Part shown: positions 15,101 to 29,200 of the stretch, one piece after another
Layout of the letters: each line of letters opens with the position of its first letter
Position numbering within the stretch: position 1 is the stretch's first letter
Assembly (NCBI GenBank): GCA_029339505.1
Contig: JAQISU010000169.1
Coordinates: 4,518,001 to 4,582,000 of the forward strand
Reading direction: 5' to 3'
From: Unio delphinus
Lineage: Eukaryota > Mollusca > Bivalvia > Unionida > Unionidae
Length of the DNA: 64,000 nt
Program-made: the position numbers and the translations under genes
Notes under the pieces: generated by a model
The model's database searches: none
What the model saw: the letters and a program-made list of their open reading frames with translations, nothing else
Told to the model about the DNA's origin: nothing

Positions 15101-15419
15101 GAATGAATGAAAACTGACCCACGACGTCCTTGCTTGTGTGCATGCATTTTCTGGATCACAGAAGAACAATCAAAGACCTGCATCTCCACACTGTTTTCTT
15201 CAGTCTTTTTTGCTGCAGACTCTTCCATATGATGGGATGATTCCTGTTCAATAGCAAATATCAAGCTGACACTAATTGCATAAATTGAACATAAAGTTAA
15301 ACACATTAAGTACTATTTAAAGTACTTGTATGTATTTGAATCAAAGTATTTAAGTAACAATAAGAAAGCAACAGGATGGACTTAAATCTGGTCATATGCA
15401 ATTATCAATAATAATAATA

Positions 15420-15474
<55 letters not shown>

Positions 15475-18400
15475 CTTTGTATAGTGCCTAATCATCTTTA
15501 GCTCTAAGCACTTTACAACACATATAATGATATGACTACAATAAAACAAAACAAGCAGCATAAAATTAGAAAACATTAAAAAACAAACAAAAAATGCTGA
15601 TAATATCTAAGGTAGGAAACATTATTAGGTCTTGGGTATTAGGTATTAAGTTCGTTCTTGCAGTTTAAAAAGGCGAGTTTTAAGAGCACTCTTAAAAGGG
15701 ATCACTGTGTCATTATGTCTAATTTCAATAAGCAATTTGTTCCAAATTGCTGGGCCCTGGTATGCAAAAGAATGTTGTCCATATGACTTGTTTCGTAGCG
15801 GGAATATCGAGTATACAATTGTCAGAAGTGGAGCGTAAGTATCTTGCTAGTGTGTACACATGGGTGAAGCTATATAGGTATGTTAGACCGGAGTCCATCA
15901 GTGAAACGTAGCACTGAGAACAAACTTTGTGATCGATTCTGATCTAATGGATAGCTAGTGTAGGGTACAGAGCAACAGGGAGGTTTGCTCTGATCGATGT
16001 ACTCTAAGGATGATCCGAGCAGCTGTGTTTTGAACCTTTTTAAGTTTCTGGAGTAGATATTGAGATGAACCAGATATATTGAGTTACAATAGTCCAGCCT
16101 TGAAAGTAGGGCATAACCGACTTTTGATCCGGAAATCGGATTCCACCAGATAGTATGAACTTCCGATTAATCGAGTCAGACAAGGCAGGAACGACCGATT
16201 CGGATACTAAAAATAATAAAGTTGAATTTCCATACATGCCAACCCCTGACGAGGAAAAAGTGTAATCCAAGTGGTCAAAAAGAGGAATCCAAGCAGAAAA
16301 AGAGTAATCCACATATAACATACTACAATTACAATTAACAATGATTTATTTGCTTTTCTCGTCTTTTATCATTCATTAATGGTTCAAGTGTTCATATGTA
16401 GCACTTTAGCTTTAGAAAGCAACAGATTGTCATGTTGCATTTCAAAACATTTTGTACCAGCTGAGGCCATGAATGTTTTGCATACCAGTAGAGCACTCAT
16501 TACTGGGTTACTTAGCCTGGACCTGAATTCAGTTTTATTTTTGTTAACAACACTGAACAATCTCTCACAGTCAGCATTAGAATGGTAAAGAACCAATATT
16601 CCTTTCATAACCTGACAAAGAAGAGGAAATTTATTTCTTCCAGTGATAGAGTCTTTTAGCTGGGAAATAAGGTGCCATTGCACATCAACTCTATCTGCAT
16701 TAAGTATATTGTCAGGTAGAATCCCAACTTGATACTTCAGGAATTCTTCTTCCAGATGATCCAAGTTAGACAAGGGTGGCAATAGAAAGGGATATCTCTT
16801 GACAAAGAATCTAACACTTTTGAAGCTTTTTGACTGTCTCTCATTTACATAAGCAACTGAAGCATTTAAAAGCAGTTCATCTCCATATGGGAATTTATGG
16901 AGCATGTAATCACAGGAAGAGTAGAATTGTGTTCTATGAATTCTCTTGCTTCTGCACCAATAGCTAGATCTTCATAATCTTTCTGGTTTGCATGGTCATG
17001 AAAGTCAATATCAGTTAAAAGTTTGGCTGATGCGATGATTTCTGGCTTAATAAACCTTATTAGCAAATCTGACAACTGGTTTGACAGAATCTTGTGCATA
17101 ATATGAATGCATGGTTCTTCTTTCTGCAAGACATTTGCTGCATCAAACAATGGAATGGCACTCTTCATAAACAAGCAGTACAGTTTTGTAACTGGATCAT
17201 TAAGCTTTTTGTAAACCATCTCACATGCTAGTTTTGCCCTTGGAAGTATGAGAAGATCCAGTATGCTTTTTAACAGATTCATACTCTGAAGAACCTGATC
17301 CAGATGGCTGATGAAATTTTATGTCAAAAGATTTATCTTTCACAGTCATGGTCTGAGCCTGGAGGCCCTCTAGCTGGATAGATAGAGGCCTCTCAAATGA
17401 AAATTCCATGGATTTAAATTTCTTTCTTTCTGCTACACCAATCTCTTTATTGTTAGTATGTCTGTCTATACTTTCATCTCTTGTTCTCTTCTGACTTGCA
17501 ATAACAGATTCTGCTTTTGTACCACTCTTCTTCACTTTTCCACCATGTTTTCTCTGTGCAGATTCACTTTCAGTTTGAAAGAATGCTTGTAATGCATCCC
17601 AAAGCTCAAGTAAATGGCTAACACATTTGCCAAGGGATAACCATCTTGTACACACATGCTTTATAACTTTATAGTCTTCAAGATCAAACTGATCTTGTAA
17701 CAACTTTAGAGCCTGTTTCCTTTTACTATTTTTCTCCAAATAATAGTAGATATCTATTAATAAATGGCCAATATCTACTTCTAATTTATCAGCAGCCTTA
17801 CCAGCAGCAAGGTGCATCAAATGACAGGGGCAACCTGTTATGAACACTGATGGAGACATTTTCAAAATATAGGATGCAACTCCTTTATGAATTCCAGTCA
17901 TCACTGATGCATTATCAGCTGCAAACCCCATACAGTTCTGCCAACTTATGTCATGTTTCTTCAAAACATTGTCAAGCAAATCAAAAATGTTTTGTCCAGT
18001 GGAATCTACTGTTAATTCTGGTAAAGAAAGAAGAACACTCATGACTTTGCCTTTTTCACTGTCAAAGTATCTAACACATACTGGGTACAACTTTTTAACA
18101 TCATAATCACAACTCCCGTCTGTGGCAATACTAAACGGCCCAATTTTCATTGCTTCTGCAATTTTAAGTGAAGTATCTTCTGCTAGGCACCGAACAATAT
18201 GAGATGATTTTGTTCTTGCACAAGCATATTTTCCCGCAATTTTCGAATCAGGAAACATCCGCTTCAACAAGGGACCAACGTCGTCTGCTACCGCTAATGG
18301 TAGTCCGTGTTCTATTAAAACCTCGGTAAATAAGAAGTTACCTTAGTATTAGAGTTCGTAAGGCGAGCTAATTCGATGTGTTTCCTTGTTTTCACGTGTT

Positions 18401-20170
18401 TTTCCACATCAAATTTACCACCATGACCAATGCTAAAATCGTTTCCGCAGTCTGCAATGAGCATTATGCTGTCCTAGAATGGAACGCTGTATTATGCCAT
18501 TCATATATTCATCTTTGAATTTTTGGAGGACTCGTTGTTTTGCTTTTTTCTGATCCATCTGCGAAATTTTGGGGGGAAAAAATGTGCTCTAACATACACA
18601 AAGACTAGAATCCATCTTAACATCTGAAGCCATTTAGCGCCAACGATTAGACGTCACGTGATGATGCCCTCGTCGTGTTTGGAGGATTGATTACATTTTG
18701 CTTTGTTTATTATTGACTTTTTCTAACCCATCTGTGAAATTATTTAAGAGATATTTTTTGCACTCATAAACGCATTGAGAATTTTTTAATACTTTTTAGC
18801 GCAAAAAAAACTTTTAGACTGGTTCTGCACTATACAAAATTAGAACAAAGAGTATGTGCATAATGATTTAAACAAAATAGAAACCAGTCTGTTCTCTCCT
18901 CACTAAGCCGCTATAAATAGAATATGAGGTCGAAAGTTTGAAAGTATCTTAGTAACATGATAGTTGCTATAAATAGAACATGAATATTAGGAAAGTCCAC
19001 GGACAAGTATACTCGTATATCGTAGTTATGTAGAAGCGGGGTATTTTTTAATTAAAAATAAAACAGTATGTAAAAAATAAAGTAATGCTAATAAAAACGA
19101 AAAAAATTTTTTTTTTTGCAAGATGGATATATCGAAAAAGCGTAATCTATAAACGTTAATGCGTAACGCGGAATTTAGTCACTGTTTAGTGGGAAAAAGC
19201 GTAATGATTACGCCAAAAGCGTAATGGTTGGCATGTATGAATTTCTATAGCAGCGTGACTAACACTGCATGTCATTCGATAGTGCGTTAATAAAGTTAAA
19301 TAAAAAGTCAGAAAAGTCCAATATGGTCAACACAACCACGCTGTGAGACAATCTGTTTGAACTGGCGGGTGAAAACCGGAAATGAAGCTGGATATGGTAA
19401 AGTACTAAGTAACATGCTAGACACGGCAAAACCAGATACCAGAAACCCGGAAACAAAAGATGAAATTTTTTAGAAAAATAATTACGGATTTAGCATTTCC
19501 GATTAATTTAACTGTATCCGAAATCGGAAAAAATTTCATGCCCAAAATCTGGAATCGGAAATCAGTAGAAAAATGCTAATCGGTCATGCCCTACTTGAAA
19601 GTACTAATGGACACACAAGTGTTTCAGTGGCATCAACTGAAAGATATTTGCAAATGGAGCTGATACATCTCAGTTCAAGATATGCAGACTTGTATATGTT
19701 CGTGACATGTTGGAGCAATGTGAGAGTACTGTCCAGAGTAACACCAAGGTTTCATACTGTGTGAATTTAATGTTGCATAGTTTCTTCATATGGATTTTAT
19801 GTTGTTATATTTTAGTCTAACCTGTCCCAACGGTCATCAGAATTTAGCAGTCACCTTCTTACTATGTTCATTCTAATTTCCAATTACAAATTTCCTATAG
19901 AAATGTCATGTAATTATTAGCAGTCACATTTCTTCCATGTTCAACAACCATGTGTTTCTTTATCAAGCAGTGGTTTCACTCCACCTTCTGTTGTCACAGT
20001 GACATATGAGAGAGAGAGAGCGAGAGAATGCCATGAACAGTTGTAGTTTTCTTGATTTTTGCAGATGAATGTATCTTAGTAGCATACTACAACTGCTAAT
20101 AATAAAGTTATTCATAAGTACATAAATTTACCATGGAACAAGTTTTGAGTGCTTAACCTGCCACTTTTGT

Positions 20171-20244
<74 letters not shown>

Positions 20245-20247
20245 ATC

Positions 20248-20282
<35 letters not shown>

Positions 20283-23200
20283 CAATCACATATTTCTACA
20301 AATGATAAAGATGAGAAATAGGTTATTTGTTATCTAACAAATGAGTTCTTGCATGAAATACATCCATATAATTTATCACAAAACTTGTTATACATGGCCA
20401 TAAACACTGAAAGAATAAGATAATAAGAAGCATGTATTACAGATATATTATTTTAAAAAAGTCTCCTGAAAACAAATCACCCTTTCTAATTGCTTCTCTC
20501 CAGCTGATCCCTCTTTCTCATTGCTGATTTTATTCCCACTCTCCACCTGCACTGTTGCTTCTAAGTCTTCAATGTTGGGCAAATTTCCTGGGGACACCTT
20601 GGGTGAAATGACCTTCTGTACTATCCTATGCTTCTTTTTGGCCATCATCATCTGAGTGGCCCGCTGTATGGCCAACTGACGTTGGGTGTGCTTCAACTGC
20701 TGTTTCAACAGCTCCTGATACTCTGGCTTCAGTGGGGTTTTCATGATCTGCTGATAATCTACATCTTCTTCATAGTCGGAACTCTCCTCACTGTGACCAT
20801 GACAAGCATGTTCATGTTTCATGCTGATAATTTTTGCCTGCTTCAGAATTTCTTCATTTTCAGAATCAACATAGTCTGATTCTTCTTCTTCTTCTTCTTC
20901 GTCTTCCTCCACATCCATCTCTTCTGAGCTATCCTCATTAAGGTTATGTTTATGTGACCTTTGCTCACGCAAACCTTTGCCATGGATACTCATTATTCGT
21001 TTTGATAATCTATGTAGTCTCTGCTGTTCCTCTATGCTTTCCTCATGTGATCCTTCTGTTGAGTCACTTGTATCCACATCACTTTCACTTCCACAACTCT
21101 CATGTCCATGAAGTTCATGATGATGCTGATGAACATGATGGTGGTGGAGATGATGCTGATGATGGTGATGGTGGTGGTTATGAGGTTGATGATGATGTCT
21201 GTAATGATGTCTATAGTGGCAATGTTCCCCCTCTTCATCCTCCTCATCCTCTTCTTCTTCTCCTGATAATTCTTCTTCTTCTTCATCACTCAATGGGATT
21301 CCCTCACTTTCATGACTGGCATCACTGTTATCTGCATTCACAATTTTAGAACCCTCCAACTGCCTCTTTCTTTGTCTCTTATGACTCACAGATTTAACAG
21401 GTTTCATTTCTGCATCAGAATCTTGACTATTGGCTGGCTTGGCTGCAGGGACTTTCTGTTCCCAAAAAAATATTGCAAAAATCAATACTTGCAAACAAAA
21501 ATATATTCAAAATATATGATTCAGCGAGACACTATTATTGACTAAAAACTGCATCATTCCTTTAAATGACCATCAAAAACTTTAACAAAATCTTCACCGA
21601 AACTCTGAAAGTTGACATGATGAACATCCGAAAGTGACACTATATCAAAATATCAGCTAATAAAAATGACAAATTTCATTTAACAGGGTCAATGCAATCT
21701 CTACTATTTCATCCGAGGCAACAAATGAATGCAACCTTTTAGCCCTGGTATGTGTCCTGATGTCAGTTTAAAGTTCTAAATTCAGGTGTCACATTCACAA
21801 CAGACTGCTATAATAATCAAGGGAAAAGTGTCCTAAATGTGACTGAAACTGCAAAGTTGGATTACACATACTTTTAAGATATTAGTGTACTCATAAATAA
21901 GATGACTGGTTTACAGCCAGTTCAATGACATCGATAAAAAGGATAATCAATGTACTGGGAATACTGATGGCTTGGAGGGTTAAGTAATAATTTACACAAG
22001 ATCAGATGGAAGCATATAACTTCAAAAACATTGCTATTCATGACCCATTGACAGTTATAAAACTGTTCTAAATAATCTTTATAATATTTTTCAGAATGAT
22101 GTTATGTCACTAAAGAATTTATATTAACATCTGGAATATCACTGTGGGAAATGATGTGGAAATTTCCTTTTAAAGGCATTTTCTATTGTTTCCACTATTA
22201 TCAACTGGAAAATCCAAGGGAGATAACAACTATGTAGTCTAATCATTTACAACTAATTTTAACTGACACTCCCAATTTAAATTGATATCATTCAATATAA
22301 TTCTCTGAAGATATTTCAACAAGTCACTAAAAGAGGCAAACACTATACTGGACAAAACAAATTTACAGGAAACCAAGATAAGACCATTTTGTATGTTTTT
22401 TAGTTGCTAAGTGCTGAAACCATCTCTGCTATTTTGGACCAAAATCAATCTTTCTAAAGATGGCCAGTATTGTGGCCATACTGGATGTAATGTTGGCACC
22501 ATTTTGGATAAACTAGATTCCATAAGAAGAAAATTTTTCTGTTAAAACTCATCAGTATGTCCTTCCATTCTAGAGTAGTGATAACATGGTTTTCAGCAGC
22601 CACACTGGGTGAAATATTAGCACCATAATCATTTAAGACCAATTAGATATCATATGAAGTCTTTTGTTTTAAATCCCAATCCACTAAGAATAATTTGCAA
22701 TGGTGGCCATACTGGATGTCAGATTGGTATGGTTCTTTTTAAGACTGACTAAACACTATAATAATAATCCTCCATTTTTCTCATTCAGACACTGTGGTTT
22801 AATCTTCATTATTTAAATAAGAGATTTCTAATTATTATTCAACTAAAACCTAATGACAATAACTGATCAATACCGAAGAAAGATCGTAAGTGTACAATAC
22901 CTGTACAATACAGAAAAAAAACATTCTTAGAAAGGAAATGTACCTGGGCATCTTTCTGTTCTGGTTTATCCTCACCATCTTCAGACACCTGAATACTCTC
23001 ACTGCTGCTAAGTTCATTTTTTCCAACATCCTGGAGATCAGCTGTCAGAAGAAATAAGAAATCATTAAGCATTATTCTGCATCAAGATATATTTTTGTTG
23101 TGTACCTTTTTACACAAAAACCCATACCAGTTTACCTCGGAAAGAAGAATGTCAGCTGATGTATAAATTCCAAAACAACTGAAAAAATTCAAAAGGCACA

Positions 23201-26200
23201 AGAAAATCTTTTTACTTGGTCCAATGTTCATCTTCATACTGAAAACTATTTACATGTAATTTGTTGGTGATCCCCTCAGTGTTTGGAAATTACCCTCATT
23301 ATAAATCAAAGTGGAACAGTTTTAATAAGATTCTGATGAAATATATTAATAACACATTGATGATTATATTCAGGGAAATTTACAATTTTCATTTTGTAAT
23401 CCAACCTTTCCTGGATTTGGATTTTTTTAATAAAAACTTAGCTTTTAACAATTTTTCAGTTATGCTACTACAATGCCTGCAGTGTGGCAATTAATAGTGA
23501 TGTAAAGCACTGGTGCATCATGTCGGACATGTAGCATGATGTGCCAACCAATGGTCATTTACTTTTGTAAAAAAAACAACAACTGTAGCTATAAATGATA
23601 GGCACAACACCATCAATTTTCACAGCACACCATTAAACAGAAGAACTCCCTCTGGAAAGCCAAAGCCAGGAGACGAGCATTTAATTGCCATCCAAATAAT
23701 TATGTGTACTGATGGAAATCTGACTTATTCAAGGTTATTAATACAAAGGTACGTGATGACTTTGCTGAAATGTAATATATTCCTTAGTTTGCAGGAAAAG
23801 CAATCAGGGGTCATAACTCTTCTAAATGAGTGAAATGCTTGAACTTAAACTTGATCAATGTCATAACAATAAAAAGATTTATGCCAAATTTTGTTGAAAT
23901 GCAACAAACCGTAGCAAAATTAGGCCGCAGAAACAAGTCACAAGCAGCATCCAATGTGAAGATACGACGTGAATTATCAAGGGCCATAACTCTAACCATA
24001 ATGTACTTGACAAGACAAAAGAGAGATCTAGCTGAAGATATAATGTACATATCAAGTTGTCAGAATATATTGCATGGTTTCTTAGCTATGCTAGTTAGAA
24101 GAATCTTCTGTCAAGGAGATTTAATACTGATAGAAAAGGAGCAATAACTCTAAAAACTGAGACTAAAAAAAGCCCTGTAAATGGCACATCTATCATGGTT
24201 AAAAATAATATCCCATCTTAAGATAAGATCTCAAAGATCATAAATATTTCCAAAACTGAGTTAACAAGACAAAACACATTAATTGCTATCATCCTGACAA
24301 CAGTGTACACACCGAATCAGAATAAGTTGAATGGTTTTTAAGCTATGCTGGTTACAAGGATCATTGGAGATGTAACAACCGTGAAAAATGGGACAATGAC
24401 TTTGTAAACTGAAGCTGAGAAGACAAAGAGTTGAAAAGGCACACTGTCTGATAATGGGCAATTCACCTACCAAATGGCATATAAAAGGATTGCAAAGACA
24501 TGCTGGCCCATCTGAAGATACAAGTTAATTGTCAAGGTCCATTACTCTTCAAAATGGAGTAGGTAAGACAAAATCCATAAATTGGACATCTAGGACCATG
24601 AGACAATGTACCAACCAATTTGCATCAAAAATGTTGAATGATTTCCTGAGCTATCCTGGTTAAATGGAAATGATGTAGTGGATATTAACTATTGATGGAA
24701 AATGTACAACATCAAAATTGAAATTTAAAAAATGAAAAGTTCAAAAAGCACATCTATGTGTAAATTATCTATTTACATAACAAATGGTATCTAAATATGT
24801 CAGAGCTATGCAAGAAGTGCACATAGAAAGACAGACAGGCAGATGGGCAGAATGGGATGGTGATTATGACAGGGCTCTCAAATCTTAATGCATGGTCCTA
24901 ATTAACAAGTAATCCTGATTTAATTATTTTTTATATATTTTTTATGAACTTCTGAACTACACACCAAATCCAAGAATTGCATGCTAGTAGGACCAATATA
25001 TATCAAGAGATCTAAATGAAACACTCACTACTCTCCAATTCTTCTTGTTGCAGTGCTGTATAGGAATTCTGTTGTTGCTGCTGATGTTGTTGATGTTGCT
25101 GCTGCTGCAGTGCCATGACTTGTGACTGAGAGGCTGAATATGTGTTCCATATACACTTCACTAGGGCTGATGCCAAGTACAGTGTCTATTAAAAAATGAA
25201 AAAATACAGTGTAGAAATATAATCTTTATATGTTTTAAAAATAATCTACATTGGAGTGTCTTTCTTCTGAAGTTGAACTTTGAATGCAAGTTACACAAAA
25301 ACCAATTCAACAAGTTTCTTCAAAAACATGAAGCTTATCAAAATACCTTAGATCTACTACTTTGCAATTCCAGCCCTCCCAGTTTAAAGCCTTCTAGCTC
25401 AAAAGATAAAATGTAATATGCCCGCCTAGGTGTCAGTTAGTGATTTCTCTTTGACACACGGATTTAAGATAAATCACATGCTAGGGAGACTATTAATACC
25501 TGTAGCCAGCACTGAGTATGATAAACTTGTCCATGGATTTGTCGATGAAGACACCTGTTTAAAAATTTTCCAAAGAATTCAAGAACTTTGTTTCCCTTGC
25601 CTTCAGAGACAATTTCACCATAGTAGTGATGTTGCACTGAATAAGAATGCAGTTCCATGTAATTTATCCAGCCACCAATGGAATGCTCTTAGTATGGTTT
25701 GCATCCATTGGATATCAATAAATATAAATGGACAACACTCATATATGTGGAACATTAATGCACATCACTGTTTCCCTCTGTGCATGATATCATCATTTTG
25801 CATTAAAAACATGGCATAGATAAGTGCTGTGTCAAAAATAAAACTTCCATGAAGATCCTATACAGGTGATACATTCATGAAAATATCAGTTAAATGTAAT
25901 GTAGGGTATATTTTTTAGTTAAAATGAACTTTAATAATATGGATGTGGATCTTACAAGAAATATGTTCTTCAGCAAAATTCTGATACTTTAATACATTTC
26001 CTGGTGTGCATCTGATAATATTTTTAGTTCTTTACTCATTAGGCTGCACTGTATGCGTAGTAAATTCCCAGGCAACTTGTTTGCTCAGTAAAACTTCATC
26101 TCTCACAGGACTATAGTTCATTTGCATTCATAAGCATTTTTTGAAATATAATATATTATGTTATTAATATTGTGATTTTTTTTTCTCAGTCTAAAGTTAA

Positions 26201-29200
26201 AAAACCCAATCATAATCCCTATTATGTATATTTTTTTTATTAAATTGTACTTTTTGCAATTCATGCATCCTGTATTTTAAAAATGGGTAACTAACAAATA
26301 CATGTGAATTCAGTGATGTGTTTAGGCATCAGAATAGAAATAAACACCTTCTGACTGTGAATTCGAAAACCAGATTTGAATATTTATCACAATATCTATA
26401 TGTAAACGACATACACCAAAAGTATGAGATCTGAATATATGGTAGAAAAACTTACAGATTCTGTATGTGCTGCGATATCCAGTGCTGAGACAAGCTTAAG
26501 AAGGTACTGGACAGGCTGCAACTCAAGGTGTTTTATCAATGGAATTAAGATGTCAAAAACCTGCTTTCCACAATGCTTCAACTGAAAAAGCAACAAAAAC
26601 ATTTTACATCTAATTAAAATTTAATTTTATTGAATTAAAATAAAGTAATGTACCATCAATCATGTTGATGGTTATTGGACAGACTAACCACTTAATTATC
26701 TGGAAGTGGTGATTACATTAACCTTGAAGAAATATCTACACATAGAAAAAAATTCTCACACTTAATGGATTTATGATTTCTTACCTTTTAAGATGATTGG
26801 TGATTTCTCCCTAATTTTCACACAGTGGGTGTATTCCCCCTCCGACATTTTTGTTAACTGGTGTGGGAAGCAATTTGTAATAATAAAAACAGTATTCTTG
26901 AACCGACCTTTTTAGTATGTTGCAAAATAACTTTTAAAGAATTAGATACATCTTAGTTGTTGATATTCGCAATCTTCAACACAGCAGCAGAGATAGTGTT
27001 ACTACAATGGCACAATATTTAAGGTTAAGATATTTATCAGCAGAGACATTACCACTAAATAGCAAAAACCGCATTGCTATACACTGTAGTGACTCTGGTA
27101 CTGAATACTGAAGCTGCAAGTAGCAGCAAAGACAATAACACTGAAAATTGAAATTTGCATGCACAGTCCTACCCGTTTATATCGACATTGCTTATCTCGA
27201 CAAGCCGCATATGTCGTCAAAAAAGCAAAGTCCCGGTCCCATGGTCTACTATTACTATCAAATTGTCATGCCTATGTTGACGTCGAGATAAAAGAAAAAT
27301 GTATATGTCGACAGAAGCCCTTGATTCCAGCTTGAACAAATCCTTTGTTTTCAAAACGTTTATGTCGTCAAGCTGCCAATTAAGACCAATACTTTGTTCA
27401 ACAATTAGTTGATCTTGCCGCCAGGCTTTAATGTCGCGGTTGGATAAAAAAAATAAAAACCATAGCAGCACATTTTCTCACCGCTCTGCAGCTAGTTAAG
27501 TCTTTGATCTTGCCACCTAGCTTGTGGGTCATGTTCTTCAAATGTACTCTTACAATGACAGCATGTACATCTGTGGGTCTTTCAGCCACTGAATTTTCTG
27601 ATTGTAAATATATCAGCACAGCGAAAAGGATCAACTGATGAACACAATTTCCCAATTAACAGGTGGTCGAAGCAGGACTAGCAAACCCTTAAATTTGCCG
27701 TCCAGGAAATTGATGCATACAGAGGACTCCTGTATACGTGATTTTCTGAATCCCGTATATAAAAATTGCGTGAAAATACGGATTACGGATCCAAGACCTT
27801 TGAAAGTGATCAGTGATTTTCACTGTGCAAGTTTTGTTTTTAACTTTATTTACATTTACAATGGCTACCAACAGAAGGGTAGAACGCAAATTAAATTTAC
27901 AGTCTTTGGAAACTAATTATCTGGCTGTTAATGAAGTTAAGGGATGAACATCTCGCAAAGAGGTCTGTGAAATTTTTTCATTTAAAAATAACACGTCCAG
28001 GAAGGATGAAAGCTGCAGAGTCTATAAAGAAAGACTAAGTTGAAGGTAACTGCACTCCCCACAGGAAGAAGCAAGACTGCTACATTTGAAGACGTGGAGG
28101 AAGCATCTAAATAGTTCAATGAAGCATTATCGAAAAAAACTTAGTGTGGAGAACTTCGCTGCAACAAGTGGTTGGTGCAGTCGCTTTAATGTTCATCATA
28201 ACATTGGATACAAAAGTATTTGTGGAGAATACATGTACTGTTGACAGTTTTTCATTTCCCTGTGAATAGCCCATCCCCTTGGTAGCCTCAATAAGATGGG
28301 AACAGACTGACCAAAATCGAGGCCAATTTAAGTACATGTACATTAACCATGTGTTAATGCTGACGTTGAATATTGTAATGTTGTTCATATCAGGATGTGA
28401 TCAATGCAATATTTTTATTTGGATTTTATTACACAAAGGTAACCAAAATGCAATTTGTCAATATACAAGTGTATTTCACACTGATTCTGTCTTCATGTAC
28501 TCAAAATTTCCAATTTTTGTTCTCAAAGTGTAAATGCTATTCACTGACGACGGGTCACACTTTGCTGACGAATTTTAACTTCTATCTTTTTTCAACCCCC
28601 CCCCCCACTTATCTCAACATCCGCCTATGTCGACAATATTTCCTTGGGCCCGAGGATGTCAAGATAAACGGGTAGGACTGTAACAACATACATTACCAAC
28701 AAATACATAAAAACTGCATCTAACTGCAAAGACATTACCACAGAATACTGAAATCTGCTTGTCTGCCACTGCACAACAACATCACAAAGTGCTGTTGCTA
28801 AAAAAAATTTTTTTTTTAAAAACTAGATAAGCAGTGAGCATCTCTTATTGCTCAGTTGCAAAAGGTCACATGATGATGGCAGTTGATTTGGGTCTAGTGC
28901 ACTTGCATAATAAGATTAACTTTTGTTAGTAGGTTTTGTTATGCTCATCAAACAATGTGCAATTTTCATGCATTTATTCTCAAGGGTGAAGTCATTTAGT
29001 AGGGATCTGTGGAACTGTGCATCTTGGAGAGAAATCAATGGATGATAAGTTATATTTTCTAATTTTGGCCCATGGAATTATTCATGAAGTTTCAGATTTC
29101 TCTGAATTTTTACTAGCATTGCTTGTTTTTAAAAACAAGGGTTCCAGTGATTAATAATAACAACAACATATGAGAAAACAGAAAATGTTATAGTGAATTA

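Larger units (their letters stand above)
9960..15118. other. USP34 intron 15: DIRS relic, RTE-like tail and minisatellite
   Basis: A 5.2-kb intron carrying four separately listed items (10345-10480, 11441-12310, 13880-14400, 14631-14985). The stretches 10480-11440 and 12310-13880 contain short ORFs without coding character and nothing else I recognise. Confidence 0.6.
16107..19593. mobile_element. Outer hAT-like element, 8-bp TSD CTTGAAAG
   Basis: Termini are TAGGGCATAACCGA at 16107 and its inverse with one mismatch ending at 19593. Perfect 8-bp duplications CTTGAAAG flank it (16099-16106 and 19594-19601). The uninterrupted site is present in LINE copy B at 59687-59694. Without the inner element (16232-19238) it is only about 480 bp, non-coding, with repeated ATCGGAAAT/CCGATTAAT words near the ends, so it was a MITE-like element. 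Confidence 0.88.
15396..19777 (-). mobile_element. CR1-like LINE 3' fragment (copy A), split by nested hAT elements
   Basis: Parts 15396-16106 and 19602-19777 together align with the 3' part of copy B (59027-59880): the (AAT)n tail, TTTGTA.AGTGCCTAA-like text, GAGCAGCTGTGTTTTGAAC, CTTGAAAGTACTAATG and GAATTTAATGTTG. The (AAT)n at the low end marks the 3' end of a minus-strand element. It is 5'-truncated near 19777. The gap 16107-19593 is an hAT insertion, so the CR1 fragment is older. Confidence 0.85.

Noticed and set aside
15382..15576. Poly-Leu ORF on the minus strand
   Set aside because: Translation of the (AAT)n microsatellite.
20149..20337. Tyr/Ile repeat ORF
   Set aside because: Translation of the (TA)n microsatellite.
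21032..21289. Second minus-strand frame across exon 14
   Set aside because: Ile/Met/Lys-rich alternate frame of the same GAA/CAT repeats. The exon 14 frame is fixed by splice phase and by both neighbouring exons.
20954..21349. 131-codon plus-strand ORF rich in Asp/His
   Set aside because: Antisense shadow of the repetitive His/Glu codons of USP34 exon 14.
25430..25819. 129-codon plus-strand ORF in USP34 intron 11
   Set aside because: No recognisable family or repeat context, low-complexity-free but unremarkable codon use; an ORF this long is expected by chance in 64 kb.
27217..27916. Several 60-90 codon ORFs on both strands
   Set aside because: They lie inside pogo copy 1 outside its transposase remnant and are not conserved with copy 2.
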